DNA of 64,000 bases from Arctopsyche grandis (Eukaryota > Arthropoda > Insecta > Trichoptera > Hydropsychidae). Positions 44,846-55,815 of this stretch are shown here, in pieces. The stretch lies in NCBI RefSeq assembly GCF_051622035.1, contig NC_135367.1:7228501-7292500 (forward strand). The letters are read 5' to 3'. A program made the position numbers and the translations under genes. Each line of letters starts with the position of its first letter. The stretch's first letter is position 1. The notes below the pieces were generated by a model that ran no database searches, was not told the origin of the DNA, and saw only the letters and a program-made list of their open reading frames with translations.

Positions 44846-46048
44846 TGTACACATATATCCAATGCTTTTTTTGAAATGTCAACGCACTAGAACGTCATTT
44901 TTCTTTTTTTAATATTTTTTATTAAGATAAATTATGTTTAATGTTTTATGCGCTCTATGACAGAAAAATCTGCTTTGAATTTCATTCAAATTAAGGTGAT
45001 CATTCGCACTGGTTTTTTGGAAATCTGTACTGGCAGAATCCTAGGAATGGGTTTATTTATAAATATTGAAATTGATTTTTTTATTTTCATTGATTTTCAT
45101 CCACGAATTTATAATTTTCATTAACTTTTTTAATAACATTATTTTGAATAAAATATCCTGGTTTTGTCACATAACCTAAAAACATGTATAATTTTTTTAA
45201 ATAAAAAGCTTGAAAAGTAGTAAGTTTCGGCATCTTGTTTTTAGTAAAAAAGCACCGAATATTATTCTTCATTAATTGATCCGTATTTCAAAAAATCATA
45301 TTTCTTGGCAAATACATATGTCAACGAGGGAATATCTATTTGTTTGAGTTAAGAAATGCACCTTAATGTCAAAGTAATTCCTTTATTTGAGTGTGTAGTT
45401 TCTTAAAAATTTCGGCATAGGCAATATAAGTATAAATTCATATAAATATAATTTTGAATTGATACTATCTTTGAACTTTGACTTTTTTTTTAAATTCATA
45501 TTCATTTTTTAACATGATTTGTTTTTGAATAAGCAATTTTTTTAACAAACAACATAAATAAGAATTATCAACAGTTGAAAGATCTTCAAAAAAGGTTGTG
45601 AATATTAATAGGTACATACAAAAATGTTAGAAATGCTATATTTTCATATTAGATTTATTTGTAAGTGATGAAAAGAATTTTTGTCAAAATATGTAATTAT
45701 GTATTTACTTTCAAAACTATTATGAAGAACACAAAATCAAAGCAATGTATTATTGTAATTTAAAATCTATAATGTTTTAGATTTCAAAATAGATGGTTCT
45801 AATAGTTTTATTATATGCTTTTCACCAAAAGTAAAGAGAGTAATTGGAAAATATTTATGACATAAAGTCAAAAATCTATCAAAAATATCTGAAGTCTAAT
45901 GAAGAAGTTTATAATGTAAAATCGGGTAAAGAACTAAATTTTTGCAAAATATAATTTCATTGGTAATAATGAATACAATGTTTAAATTTTTTTGTGTATA
46001 ATATTTATGTGTAGATAAAAAAATAAATATATAAAAAACGATAATAAT
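44846..46048. other. Intergenic DNA 3' of the acidic secreted-protein gene
   Basis: Very AT-rich with no coding signal. Confidence 0.45.
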
Positions 46049-46054
46049 TTTATT
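46049..46054 (-). terminator. Candidate polyadenylation signal AATAAA
   Basis: On the - strand AATAAA lies about 120 bases after the TAG stop at 46175. In such AT-rich DNA this could be chance, but the spacing suits the upstream gene. Confidence 0.4.
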
Positions 46055-46174
46055 TTATATCAATTATCAATATACTCATCGAGTAATTGAACAAACTAAA
46101 ATAGCATGAAAACTAATAAATTAAATTTTAAATATTATAATATGTATACATTTTTGAAATATTCTCATAATTTA

Positions 46175-47099
46175 CTAAAAGTCATATTCATTTCCACTTC
46201 CGTAAGAATATTGGGAAGGATTTTCATAATTTGCAGCATCTTCCTTGTCATAACCCGATACTTGAATGGCAGCTTCTTCTCCGGACACTTCTTCATTTGA
46301 GTCTCCTTCGTTGGTATCATCATTTTCCGCCTCACCATCATATGCTATCGATACTTCATCTCCTTCATATGCGGGTGATTCGTCACTTACATCATCTCCA
46401 GAACTATAATTAGTAAATTAGTTACATTACTTTCATGAAAACACTATTAAAAATGTACATACATATAAGATAAATATTTTAATAAAATATTACTGGTCTT
46501 CGGTGACTTCATAAGAACTTTCCGGAGCTTCTTGATATTTAGCTGGAATTTATTTATGTATAGTTAGATACGGTATAAAACTGAATGCATATTATAAATA
46601 AATGTTATATAATAGTTAAATACCTGATTTGCCATCACCTTCTTTTTGGGTATAGGAAGCTTTTCCTGATTTACCATCACTTGCTCGTTTATCTTTCAAT
46701 CCGAAAGAATCATGTTTTTCATATCCGTAAGAGTCTCCACCTTTTTTGTGGAATGAGTCAAATTTTTGATAGCCAGTTTTTCCCTTGTCAGCTTTCTGTC
46801 TCGTGTAACCAATATCACCTTTATCTCCGGAATCATAATGTTTTTCCCAGTTCGACGGGGAATATTCTGAATCCTAATATGATTGAAAATACTTTGTGAC
46901 ATTAAATGGTCCCGGCTTACTATAAATATTGTGAAGATATGTTATGGCATACCTTAGTGGCTCTCACTTCTCTGATTGTTGATTCAACAATGGCAGTGTC
47001 GTCTAGATATTCATCTTCTAAGCCTAATAGAGGAGCTGCATATGTAAGGCAGGCATACCCGGTCAATGCCAAAAGGCAGACATTCATTTTGCTTATCAT
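46175..47099 (-). CDS. Secreted Gly/Lys-rich protein with acidic tail (4 coding exons, 224 aa)
   Basis: Exons: 47099-46953, 46873-46624, 46542-46494, 46403-46175; 675 coding bases including TAG, introns GT-AG, phases 0, 1 and 2. The ATG lies three bases after an acceptor (TTTTTTTTTTACCAG), so a 5' untranslated exon exists upstream. Residues 1-21 (MISKMNVCLLALTGYACLTY...) form a signal peptide. Residues 50-132 are Gly/Lys/Ser/Tyr-rich with loose repeats (YDSGDKGDIGY; FHKKGGDSYGYEKHDS). From 133 the chain turns acidic (AKYQEAPESSYEVTED), ending GNEYDF. There are no catalytic motifs. Composition, secretion and resemblance to the gene at 52629-54705 suggest an insect extracellular or cuticle-associated protein; Pfam DUF4779 relatives come to mind, but this is unverified. 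Confidence 0.8.
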
Positions 47100-47102
47100 T
47101 TT

Positions 47103-48016
47103 CTGGTAAAAAAAAAATGGCTCATTTATTTATAATGCAACTATATTGATAAGAATAACATATTCATTCTTACTTGGAAAGTTATATTGATTTTTTTTAA
47201 ACAAATGAAAGAATGAAATAATAGCAAATTTATTTGAAAATAAAATTCAAAATACTTTCGTAAGTAAAAATTTGTTTGAATTAAGTAATGCTGATAATAA
47301 AGATACAATTCAAGAACATTTGTAAATAACTATTTTCTATGTAAACATTATTTTAGTATTGTATAATATTTTATATGCTCTTATTATCAATTGTCTCTTA
47401 TTATCAATTATTGTTTTGCAAACTTTAATTTTTATTTTATTTTATTTATTTATTTTTATTTATTGAAAAATCAACTCACAACAAGATGTATGTAGACATG
47501 CATAAAAACAAAGGGTAAATATATAATATATATATATAACATCCGAGTCCAATTACAGATTTTTACAAAGATAATTAAATGAAAAAGATAAATTCAAGAT
47601 AAACAAATGAAAAAGAAAATAATAAAAGATAGATACGTATAACAAATACCTAATACTAGTATGTATTTGATGTTAAATTCAGTAGAGAACTATTAATTAA
47701 ATGTACATATGTGACCATGATTGTGAGAGTGGTCTACATAAATCTGGAAACTTTTTTTTTCGAAATAAAGTCGATTTTATTATTTAATATCGGTTATTAA
47801 TATTAATGAAAATATTTTTTTCTTGATTTAGACCACTTTCGTAATTATGGGCACATATGTATGTGAATTGTAAAGCATCAATTGAATGGTTCAAGATTTA
47901 TCTTAGATAATAAATTGTTTTTAGGAGATTTGTAGCTTTTTTCTTAAGAAATACTTTCCAAACATTCACAGAGAAATGATTCACAATATATTTCTGTCAA
48001 AGAAATTTTATAGTTC
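47103..48016. other. Intron/5' region of the acidic secreted-protein gene
   Basis: AT-rich. A repeat tail (TTTTATTTTATTTATTTATT at about 47442-47462, followed by AATCAACTCACAACAAGATG) resembles SINE/LINE tails. The 5' untranslated exon was not found. Confidence 0.4.
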
Positions 48017-48301
48017 CTGGAAAAATGCACTAAAGTGCACTGAATAGTAGCGCAGTTTCGAGAAGTCCTAATTTTCAAAGGCTCAAAAAGAACGCAATAG
48101 AATTCCACAAATAAAAAGTCCTCTGAAGTGTAATCGTAAGTGAAACGTAAAGGAGGTTTGTAAAAAAGGTTAGCACCCTTGGATAACATACAAATACCCC
48201 TTGACGCTTTTTTGTGGAATTCTATTGCGTTAGTTCTCCTTGAGCATCTTTGAAAGTTTGGATGTCTCGATAGTGCAACTATCTCGAGTGCATTTTTCCG
48301 G
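48017..48301. mobile_element. MITE with ~95-bp inverted arms (GGAAAAATGCAC ends)
   Basis: The left arm is GGAAAAATGCACTAAAGTGC ... AACGCAATAGAATTCCACAA. The right arm, read inversely, is GGAAAAATGCACTCGAGATA ... AACGCAATAGAATTCCACAA. The centre (48115-48205) is unique. It lies about 1 kb upstream of the first coding exon of the acidic protein gene. No coding capacity. Confidence 0.78.
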
Positions 48302-49799
48302 TCACCAAATTTTATATCTATGTGTATAGTTAATTTTTGTTTAGTATTCTAACTATATATTTTTTGGTAATTTTAAAACTTTATATAATTGTGGAATACA
48401 AACGCAATCAAACTAAATATATGTAGTTAGGTTGAACACACTTGTAGTACCTTGGTGCGGTGAGATAGTAATGTCTGATGATGGAGTGGTCAAGTGGAGG
48501 CTTTCACGCAGCCGTATACCTTTGAATAATGAATGACGATAAATTGTCCAAGTCGCTCATTTTTATCATAGACCATTTCGCAGTGTTGTCGTCTGCTTCT
48601 CTGGATTGCAACATGATCTGAACCGACGCAAAATGGTCCCCACCTCAACAACGGTCGATATCCCAACGCTATATGACACAAAACATTAACAAAAAAATCG
48701 ACTTGAAGCATAAGCATTTCAGTAGTCATCGGATTCGGTTCTTTTGTGCAATCCGAAAGAAAAAATGGTTCTTAAACTTTATCGAATTCAATTGCTATTA
48801 CATAATATCCAAAGTTTAAATTAGATTCTCATATCTTTTAAAGATATATTATACATTTATGTACTCTATGGTGATATAAATACGACGTTTGACTTAATAA
48901 AATTTCATATTGTAATACCTATAATGTTTGAACGTATGTACAATATTTTGTCAATAAAATTATACACACATAATTATAATCAACGTATTTTAAATGAGTA
49001 ATGGTTGCGATACGTTGAGGAGTTCCAGATTTTTTCAGCATTCAAGCGAGACGATCTACTATTGAGATTGCGAGACATTGCAAATAATGCAATTCATTGC
49101 TAAAAAATAAGGAGGAAGAAATGCCAGCGTTCAGGCAAAAAACTTCTAGTCAAATTAGTTAAACTCCAAATACGGTTTTCACGTAATATTTGTATCGATT
49201 TTGACATGATACTTCTTGGAAATGTAACGACATAAATTTATTTCAATCTTTGTACCTATGAGATTTTGTGTTTATTCAAATTGCATTATGTATTTGATCT
49301 TGTTTATAAAAAGAAAAAGTCGACGTGTAATATAATCGACAAGAATGAAAGAGGGAAATCTTCGATTTCCAAGTAAATTAAATTAGATCGTCTACTTTTT
49401 GCAACACTTCCCTTTCGTTCGTGAACAATGAATTCTTATTGTAGAAATGTTTTCGACTTGCAATTCGATTGCCTTTGATAATTTAATTGAATTCCATTGT
49501 AAAAAGTGGAAGCTGACTTAACAAAAGACTTTGTAATTAATCTTACGAAGTGCTTCATTCCTATTTTGAAACGTAAAGTGAAATTTACATCACCGGCTAC
49601 TAATTCATGTACTTTGAGCTTCATTGAATCTGTTTTGCTAGCCTTTGATTTGAAAATTTTTAATTACGGTGCAGAATTTGGCGTCTAATAAATTTAAACA
49701 GATTATCTTCTTTCTCAATTTTGGTGGCTACTACCTTTAAATTACTCTCATATTCATATTAGGATTGTCTTTGGTTGCATGTCTAATTATTCCTGGGGT
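48302..49799. other. Intergenic, no gene seen
   Basis: Around 48440-48740 the DNA is less AT-rich, with an unsupported - strand frame. The rest is AT-rich with palindromic frames near 49436-49688. Confidence 0.4.
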
Positions 49800-50387
49800 C
49801 AGGGCCGCGCCTAGGTGTTCGGCTGCCTGTATGCAAATTTAAATCGGCCGCTCTTTAATTTTATCAGCATTTGTATAAAGCATATTATTAAAAATCTTAC
49901 CTTGTGATAAATATTGTGTGAGAAATATAGTGTTGAAAAATGACAATTAAAATTAACCAGAAAAACATACAGAAAACCAAAATGTTTAGTTTTGAACCGG
50001 ACCAGACGACAAGAGAGACTGGACGTTTTCAAGTTCATTCATGAAAATATAGTGTTTTTACCCCCAATCCCACATCTAGGACGATTTTCTTTTGATGACC
50101 AACCAATACTCGACATCCTTGAAGAAATACATCTGGCAGTCGCAAAGATAATAGAACATAAAAGACCTAGCTCTATGCGGATCGAAGCTATACCTGCTAT
50201 CCCGATATTTCCCCGAATTATAGTTCGGATGTGTTACAAGTTGTAACTTGCAACAGCAATCCAATACAAAGTATACAAGAAGACAAACTAAATGCATATT
50301 TAAAAGTACAAACATTTTCAGCCGCCTTCATATTTTGGCTGCCTGTGTGCGTTGCGCACATTTGTATATATGGTAGGCGCAGCCCTG
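49800..50387. mobile_element. Complete copy of the GCCGCGCCTAGG hAT-type element
   Basis: The left end is CAGGGCCGCGCCTAGGTGTT and the right end, inversely, is CAGGGCTGCGCCTACCATAT. Just inside are GGCTGCCTGTATGCAAATTT and its inverse relative (GGCTGCCTGTGTGCG). At 588 bp it has no transposase. The 8-bp flanks (CCTGGGGT, GTCCATCA) do not match, so target duplication is not preserved. It shows the undisrupted order of the element at 26729-28052. Confidence 0.75.
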
Positions 50388-50602
50388 GTCCATCATAATT
50401 GCGGTTTTGACCCACTTCCTAACGTTAAATCAATGTGAATCTTTTAGGCACCAAATTAAATATTAAGTATTTTAATCAATTTCGGTAAGTATATTAATCA
50501 GTTTTCGCCCAGTATTTTATTAACAAAATGTTGAGTATTATATTATTAAAATAATGTTGTACCCGATGAAATATCATCGCATGGGTGTTGGCATATTAAG
50601 TT

Positions 50603-50885
50603 ATACATCTGGCAGTCACAAAGATAATGGAAGATAAAATACCTAGCTCTATGCGGACCGAAGTTATACCTGCTATCCCGATATTTCCCCGAATTATAGT
50701 TCGGGTGTGTTACAAGTTGTAATTTGCAACAGCAATCCACAAGTGTACAACAAGACAACCTAAATGCATTTTGAAAAGTACGATTTTTGTTTTGTATTTT
50801 TTAAGGAATATAATTTTTTCGACTTTCATTTCTTTTGGCCGCCTTTATATTTCGGCCGCCTGTGTGCGTTGCACACATTTGTATT
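50603..50885. mobile_element. 3'-half copy of the same hAT family
   Basis: Collinear with 50125-50370: ATACATCTGGCAGTCACAAA, CTGCTATCCCGATATTTCCC, GGCCGCCTGTGTGCGTTGC. The left half and the last ~17 bases are missing. It lies only 215 bp from the complete copy. It is preceded at 50565-50590 by ACCCGATGAAATATCATCGC, which recurs inversely at 59690-59710. Confidence 0.7.
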
Positions 50886-52628
50886 GAGTCTTTTTTAATT
50901 AGTTTTATATTTAAATAGGCTCAGATGACGAGCAAGGACGTATACGTATGGATAAACATATGTGCAGATTGCGCATTGTACAACCTTGTTCAATATGTAA
51001 TTATGTGTAGAATGTATGTAGGACAGATCTTGGGAGTAATTGATCGTCGATCTTGATTCTCTTTGTGATCGTCATTATTGCAAAACATTGGAAGAGATAC
51101 AGTTGACTTGTTTTAGGCAAATTAAATCAATTTTACATCATTCATAGAAAATCGATAGTAAATGAAAGTGTGGCAAGTGCCACGCTCTGTTTATGCGGTC
51201 GTTGTACTTTGTGGTTTACACCGAGAAGAAATGCAAAACCAAACTACAAGGATTTCATTCGATTTCAATTCCGATTCGATTTAACGGTAGGTACCAATGC
51301 TTGTCTATGTTTTCATTGAGTGGCGGTAAATCACAGCGATTGCAATTTCAAGTGATGGAGCAGTTTCGCTTAGACGTCTTATGATTGTCTCATGAGGGAT
51401 TTAGTCGTTGTTCTCTGTAGGAAACCGTCAATTTGCAAACTGTCAGATACTATGTCATAAATTGATAATAACGTGGACGAACACGTCACAGACGATGTGC
51501 AGGAACAAAGGAGGACTAATCGCAACAGTGCAGATTTACTGACATATAAGCGCTTCTCTTCAAATTGAGTCTAGTACGTGTTATAAACAGTAAACTTTCA
51601 CATTTTATGCTCCACTTTGAGGTTTGATCTCACGGTTTTAAAAATAATATGAAAATTCGGTAATTCATGAAAAATTATATTATTGCTTAATGTTTATAAT
51701 TCAAATATTATATTAATTTGAACTAGATATTTCTCAATTCGAGTAGAAAACCGCGTAACGAAATTTTATATTGTATGCAAAATTTAAACGCTTTCAATAA
51801 TTCTGTTGGGAAATTTATATTATATTGTGAAACGAATTATCGATTTGAACAGTTTTTTTTCTTCTGATTTCACGATTTCTGTGAAAACCTTGTAAATTCA
51901 TATAAAACCATAAACATAAAGACTTTCCCTTGCTCACCAGCGCTTTTCACGCTTCTCTCTTTAAATCTTACAATTAAAAACATATTTTAATCTGAAGAGA
52001 TGAAAATAAACAACATTTATATATTTTTCATAAAACATCTTTATATATAAACATAAACAAAGTACAAATTTTTATTAACATTTTTCCATTCATAAAATAT
52101 ATTGACAATATTTTTGAATGACTTAAGAGTAAACATTATTCAATGACAGTTAATTCAATTAACTGTGCTTTATAAAAATGTGATTAAATATAAAGTTAAG
52201 TGATTTAAAAATTTCAAAAATAGCAGTTTTTATCCTTGAAGGGTAGTTTCATATGAAATATACATGGATAGTAAATAAAAGTTTTAAATGAACACAATTA
52301 ATAAGTTATAAAAATAGTGGAAGAATAATTGATTTTTACTATTACGGAATTTGAGGAATGTTTTGAAGCATTTGTACTCAATATGTCATATAATAGCAAT
52401 CTCAATCTAAAAGAAATTTTATCAGAAAATAAAAGCATTGCAACTCTTTTTAATAATGAAAGTAGTGGAATTTCCAATACAAAGACATACGAAAGACATG
52501 AATGAAAGTGTATATAATATTAACGAATCTCCAATGAAAGCCGTGGAAACAATAAAATTTGGAAATAAATAGTATCTGACACTAAATATATATATATAAA
52601 GGGGAGATATAATAGTAACAATATAACA
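50886..52628. other. Intergenic and probable 3' UTR of the His-rich gene
   Basis: A moderately GC-rich part at 50930-51560 has no sustained frame. From 51600 on it is very AT-rich. The last few hundred bases before 52629 should include the 3' untranslated region. Confidence 0.4.
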
Positions 52629-54705
52629 TTAGTGTTTGGTATGGTAAGCGTATGCGTTTCCACCTTGATGGCCTCCTTTTTTAGCATAGTCTGAGTGGTG
52701 GGCATGATGTTTGTCGTAGCCTTGTTCGTTCTTGTGGGCTTTGTGATCTTCATCAACATGTCCTTTGGCATAATGTCCTTTCTTTCCTGCGTGATCTTCG
52801 TGATTGGCGCTGTCCAAATGCTCCTTCTTCTTATGACCACCGTCTTTAGATCCGTGTTTGCTATTGAAGTTTCCGTACTTGGCGTGTGAACCACTTTTGT
52901 GATAGTCATCATAGAATTTGTGTTCCTTGTGATATTCATCTTTATGGTACTTGTTATGATAACCTGATACAAATAAATGATATATGTATTAGATTAAAAA
53001 AGTTCAATAAAATGAAAGCAATTTTTATGTTTGTAAACAATTGGCATGCAATTTCTGAATTAGACGTGTCTATTGGTATATGAGTGATATAAGAAAAATA
53101 GTTAGTCTTTTTATGACATTATACATTACTAAATATTGAAGTGAAAAACAAAACATAATTATAGAACACGCAATAGTTAAATAAGCGCAAAAGGAATTGT
53201 AACAATATTGAGAAATGTTATTTTGCAATCATTAATGATGATTGTGAAATGCAGGAAAAAGGTCAAAAAAAAATTTGGTAAAATAAAAAAAACAACACAA
53301 AATAATCAATCATTAACCATCGGAAGATTCAAGATTATATTCCTCTCCCTCAACGATTGGTATATATTCTATCTGATACGGCTCTGTATATAAAATAATT
53401 TTAAAATTTAAATTTTTTTAAAGTCAATCATATATGGAAATATTTAAGTTTATTTAATAACAAATAAACCATTTACCTTTAGTATTGTGTCCTTTCTTGT
53501 GTGCCTTCTTTTCGTCAAACTTTCCACCTTTATGCCCCTGAGCTGCTTCGTGATGTTGTCCATAATGCCCAGCCGAATCATGATTACTATTTTTTTTACC
53601 ACCATGTTCATCATAGTGCTTAGCGTGCTTTTCTTTATTATCTACACCTTTCGCTCCATGCTCGTTGTGATGAACCGATTTATGTCCTTTATCATCCTAT
53701 AAAATAAAAACTAAAATTAGATCACTATTGAGAATATTTGTGTAATCATCAATAGAAGTTGACGTTGCAAACAATTTAGCAATTAGTACGGTCAATTGCC
53801 AATTCGCCCAGTCACATCCTGTTTTAGATCGATGCATATTGATTATCATCAATGTACTAAACACGTACCTTATGACCATGAGTTGCGCTATGTTTGTCAT
53901 GTCCTTGGTGTCCTCCTCCAGACGAATGATGATGACCGTGAGCTTTTCCCGTAGCAGCTTCAGCTTGATCCCTTTGATAGCGTGAAATCGGAGGCGATCC
54001 TTCAGACCCTGGAACCCTGTGATAGTGTTCGGAAGATGCTGATCCATCTCTTCTAGCGTAATAGGGTTTAGGTGGTGCATGTTCCGGCGCTCTTACATAT
54101 TGTACACCTTGGTATACGAATTGTTCTGGAGGACCTGCTTGAGTATCTACACGAGTCTCTGATGCAACTGGTTCATCGCCTTCAGATTCGTACACTTCAT
54201 AGTGTGTATTTCTTTTAGATACAGGCACGCGACGCGACTCTTCATATGTGCTATCTGGTTCGTCGTATCTGTGATTTTCGTATCTCACTTCAGATCGAGG
54301 TGGAGTAGACTGCCTCTTCCTTCTTGTTGGTATCGCATCTTCTTCCTCGACGGTTTTGTCTGGCACGACAGAGTCTTCTTCTACTTCGACTTCGTCTTGG
54401 TTCCAGTATTGTTCTTTGTCGTATAAGCTACTGTCAGGTTCTTGGAATTCAGATTCTTCTGCATATCTTCGACTGCGAACACTGCGCCTTTCGCTTTCGT
54501 AGTATCTTATTGGAACTTCTCGGTGCTCTGTCGAACTGGAGACGACATCGTCTATGAATTCAGAGTAAGGGTCACTATTGCGGATGGGTCTGATTCTGGG
54601 CTCGTTGAACTCGAAGCTTTGTTCTCGTGTCGCAATTCCGCGGTCCAGAAACGCGACCAGGAAAACCACCGCCAATTGACAAAATACTTTCACTGTTACA
54701 CTCAT
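52629..54705 (-). CDS. Secreted His/Lys/Gly-rich protein (3 coding exons, 463 aa)
   Basis: Exons: 54705-53869, 53696-53477, 52963-52629; 1392 coding bases including TAA, GT-AG introns, phases 0 and 1. I chose the ATG at 54705 (GAAATGA context, signal peptide MSVTVKVFCQLAVVFLVAFL) over an in-frame ATG at 54735 with a poor context. Residues 30-245 are charged and Tyr/Arg-rich, with RSRR (77-80) and RRKR (128-131) furin-type sites and FVYQGVQYVRAP (196-207). From about 253 the chain is His/Gly/Lys-rich. Exon 3 holds YHNKYHKDEYHKEHKFYDD, then many HH/HK pairs. I recall this last pattern from insect proteins grouped as DUF4779 (unverified). Likely extracellular, perhaps metal-binding or cuticular by composition. 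Confidence 0.85.
53313..53383 (-). CDS. Alternative acidic terminal exon of the His-rich gene
   Basis: Between exons 2 and 3, an acceptor (TTTTATATACAG) precedes 71 bases. Joined to the single base left by exon 2, these read EPYQIEYIPIVEGEEYNLES then SDG and TAA. The phase fits exactly. Use of this exon would replace the 111-residue His-rich tail with 23 acidic residues (predicted total 375 aa). Its opening (PYQIE) resembles AKYQEAPE at the same place in the gene at 46175-47099, which supports a real exon. No donor is needed because it ends in a stop. Confidence 0.6.
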
Positions 54706-54774
54706 TTCACGGCTGATCGATTGCGGTTCATGCAAATAGTAGATTTATACTGAATGCATTATTTACTATGTAAG

Positions 54775-54782
54775 TATTTATA
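54775..54782 (-). promoter_or_regulatory. TATA box of the His-rich gene
   Basis: On the - strand TATAAATA is followed 31 bases later by TTCAGT, an arthropod initiator, putting the transcription start near 54751 and giving a 5' UTR of about 46 bases before the ATG at 54705. Both elements and their spacing are canonical. Confidence 0.72.
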
Positions 54783-55221
54783 CTGTGAATGTCGCCGACC
54801 TGCCACTTCCTTTGTCTGAACTTGGGGAACGTTAAAGATTTCACAAGAGGTTTCTGCGACGCGATCTCCGGTGTTGTATCTGTGATCACAAACCAAACAC
54901 TATAAAAACTAAATATATACAGAGAAAGCAAATTTACATTTCATTTCAAGTTTTATAATTCTTAGGGATAAGCAAAGTTTGTTGTAACAACAAATAATAC
55001 AGATTACATAGAATATGTAGTTGCAAAAATACTTCTGAATTAATTTTGATATGATTTTTGTCTCGATAGAAAATTAATAAATTCTAAAGTAAAAGTAAAT
55101 TCATATTATATACATATGTATATACACATACATGTGTAGTAAGCACAAAAATACAGCCCTACCATTAAATAACATACAATGTGTTTTCTATAAAATAATA
55201 CCACATCATTAATATAGAATA
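54783..55221. other. Upstream region of the His-rich gene
   Basis: Proximal promoter DNA with CGCGATCTCCGG..GTTGTATCTG and CACTTCCTTTGTCTGAACTTG blocks (54800-54890), then AT-rich DNA with a TACATATGTATATACACATA island near 55111. No gene. Confidence 0.35.
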
Positions 55222-55815
55222 CTAGTTGTTTTACCCGGCTTCGCTCAGTGTTTGTAATATAAACAGCGTAAACATGGCGAATCTAATAGTAAATATTCAT
55301 TGGTTTTTTTATTAAATTTATTTGAATCGGAAAAAATATCTACTCGTCGTCATAGATATTTTGACTTGTTTACGAAGTTCCCAAGCAATGTTTCTTACAT
55401 ACAAAGTCTCTTTCGAAATTATATACAGAATACTAGTTTTGTGCCCGTGGATATTTCAATGGGTGGTTTCGGAAAAAGTATTGACACATGCATTCAAATA
55501 ATGTTAGATGTATAATAATAATAGGAAACAACAAAAGTTTTCATCGTAGTCGTAATTGTAACTAAGGTTGGAACCGAAGTCGGAACCCAAGTTGGAACTG
55601 AAGTCGGAACCAAAGTCGGAACTCGAGTTGGACCCGAAGTGGGAATCGACGTCGGAATCGAAGTCACAACCGGAACTGAAATAGGAATCCGTAATCGGAA
55701 CTGAAAAAGGAACCGATAATCGGAACTGACATAGAAATCGGGAATCAGAACTGAAATAAGAATCCTGAACCTTAACCGGAATCGAAATCGAAATCGCAGT
55801 CGAAATCGACAGTCA
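55222..55815. repeat. CCCGGCTTCGCTC repeat with GGAATCGAA minisatellite, copy 2
   Basis: Opens ACTAGTTGTTTTACCCGGCT then TCGCTCAG and GTTTGTAATATAAAC, continues to AAAGTCTCTTTCGAAATTAT at about 55400-55420, then a second ACTAGTTTTGTGCCCGTGG start. A minisatellite at 55558-55810 is built on GTCGGAAC(C/T)(C/G)AAGTT-like and GGAATCGAAATC-like units. Same family as 33337-33835. Confidence 0.72.

Noticed and set aside
46231-46413. + strand frame with many His/Leu residues
   Set aside because: Antisense of the acidic terminal exon of the 224-aa secreted protein.
50000-50250. 84-aa + strand frame inside the hAT-type element
   Set aside because: The frame is broken in the sister copies at 27.7-28.0 and 50.6 kb and shows no transposase motif.
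52520-52972. 150-aa - strand frame rich in Thr/Lys/Met
   Set aside because: An out-of-frame shadow of the His-rich terminal exon. The exon 2 join fits the His-rich frame exactly.
54202-54753. Three + strand frames over 54202-54753
   Set aside because: They are antisense shadows of exon 1 of the His-rich gene, which has a signal peptide, promoter and splice sites on the - strand.
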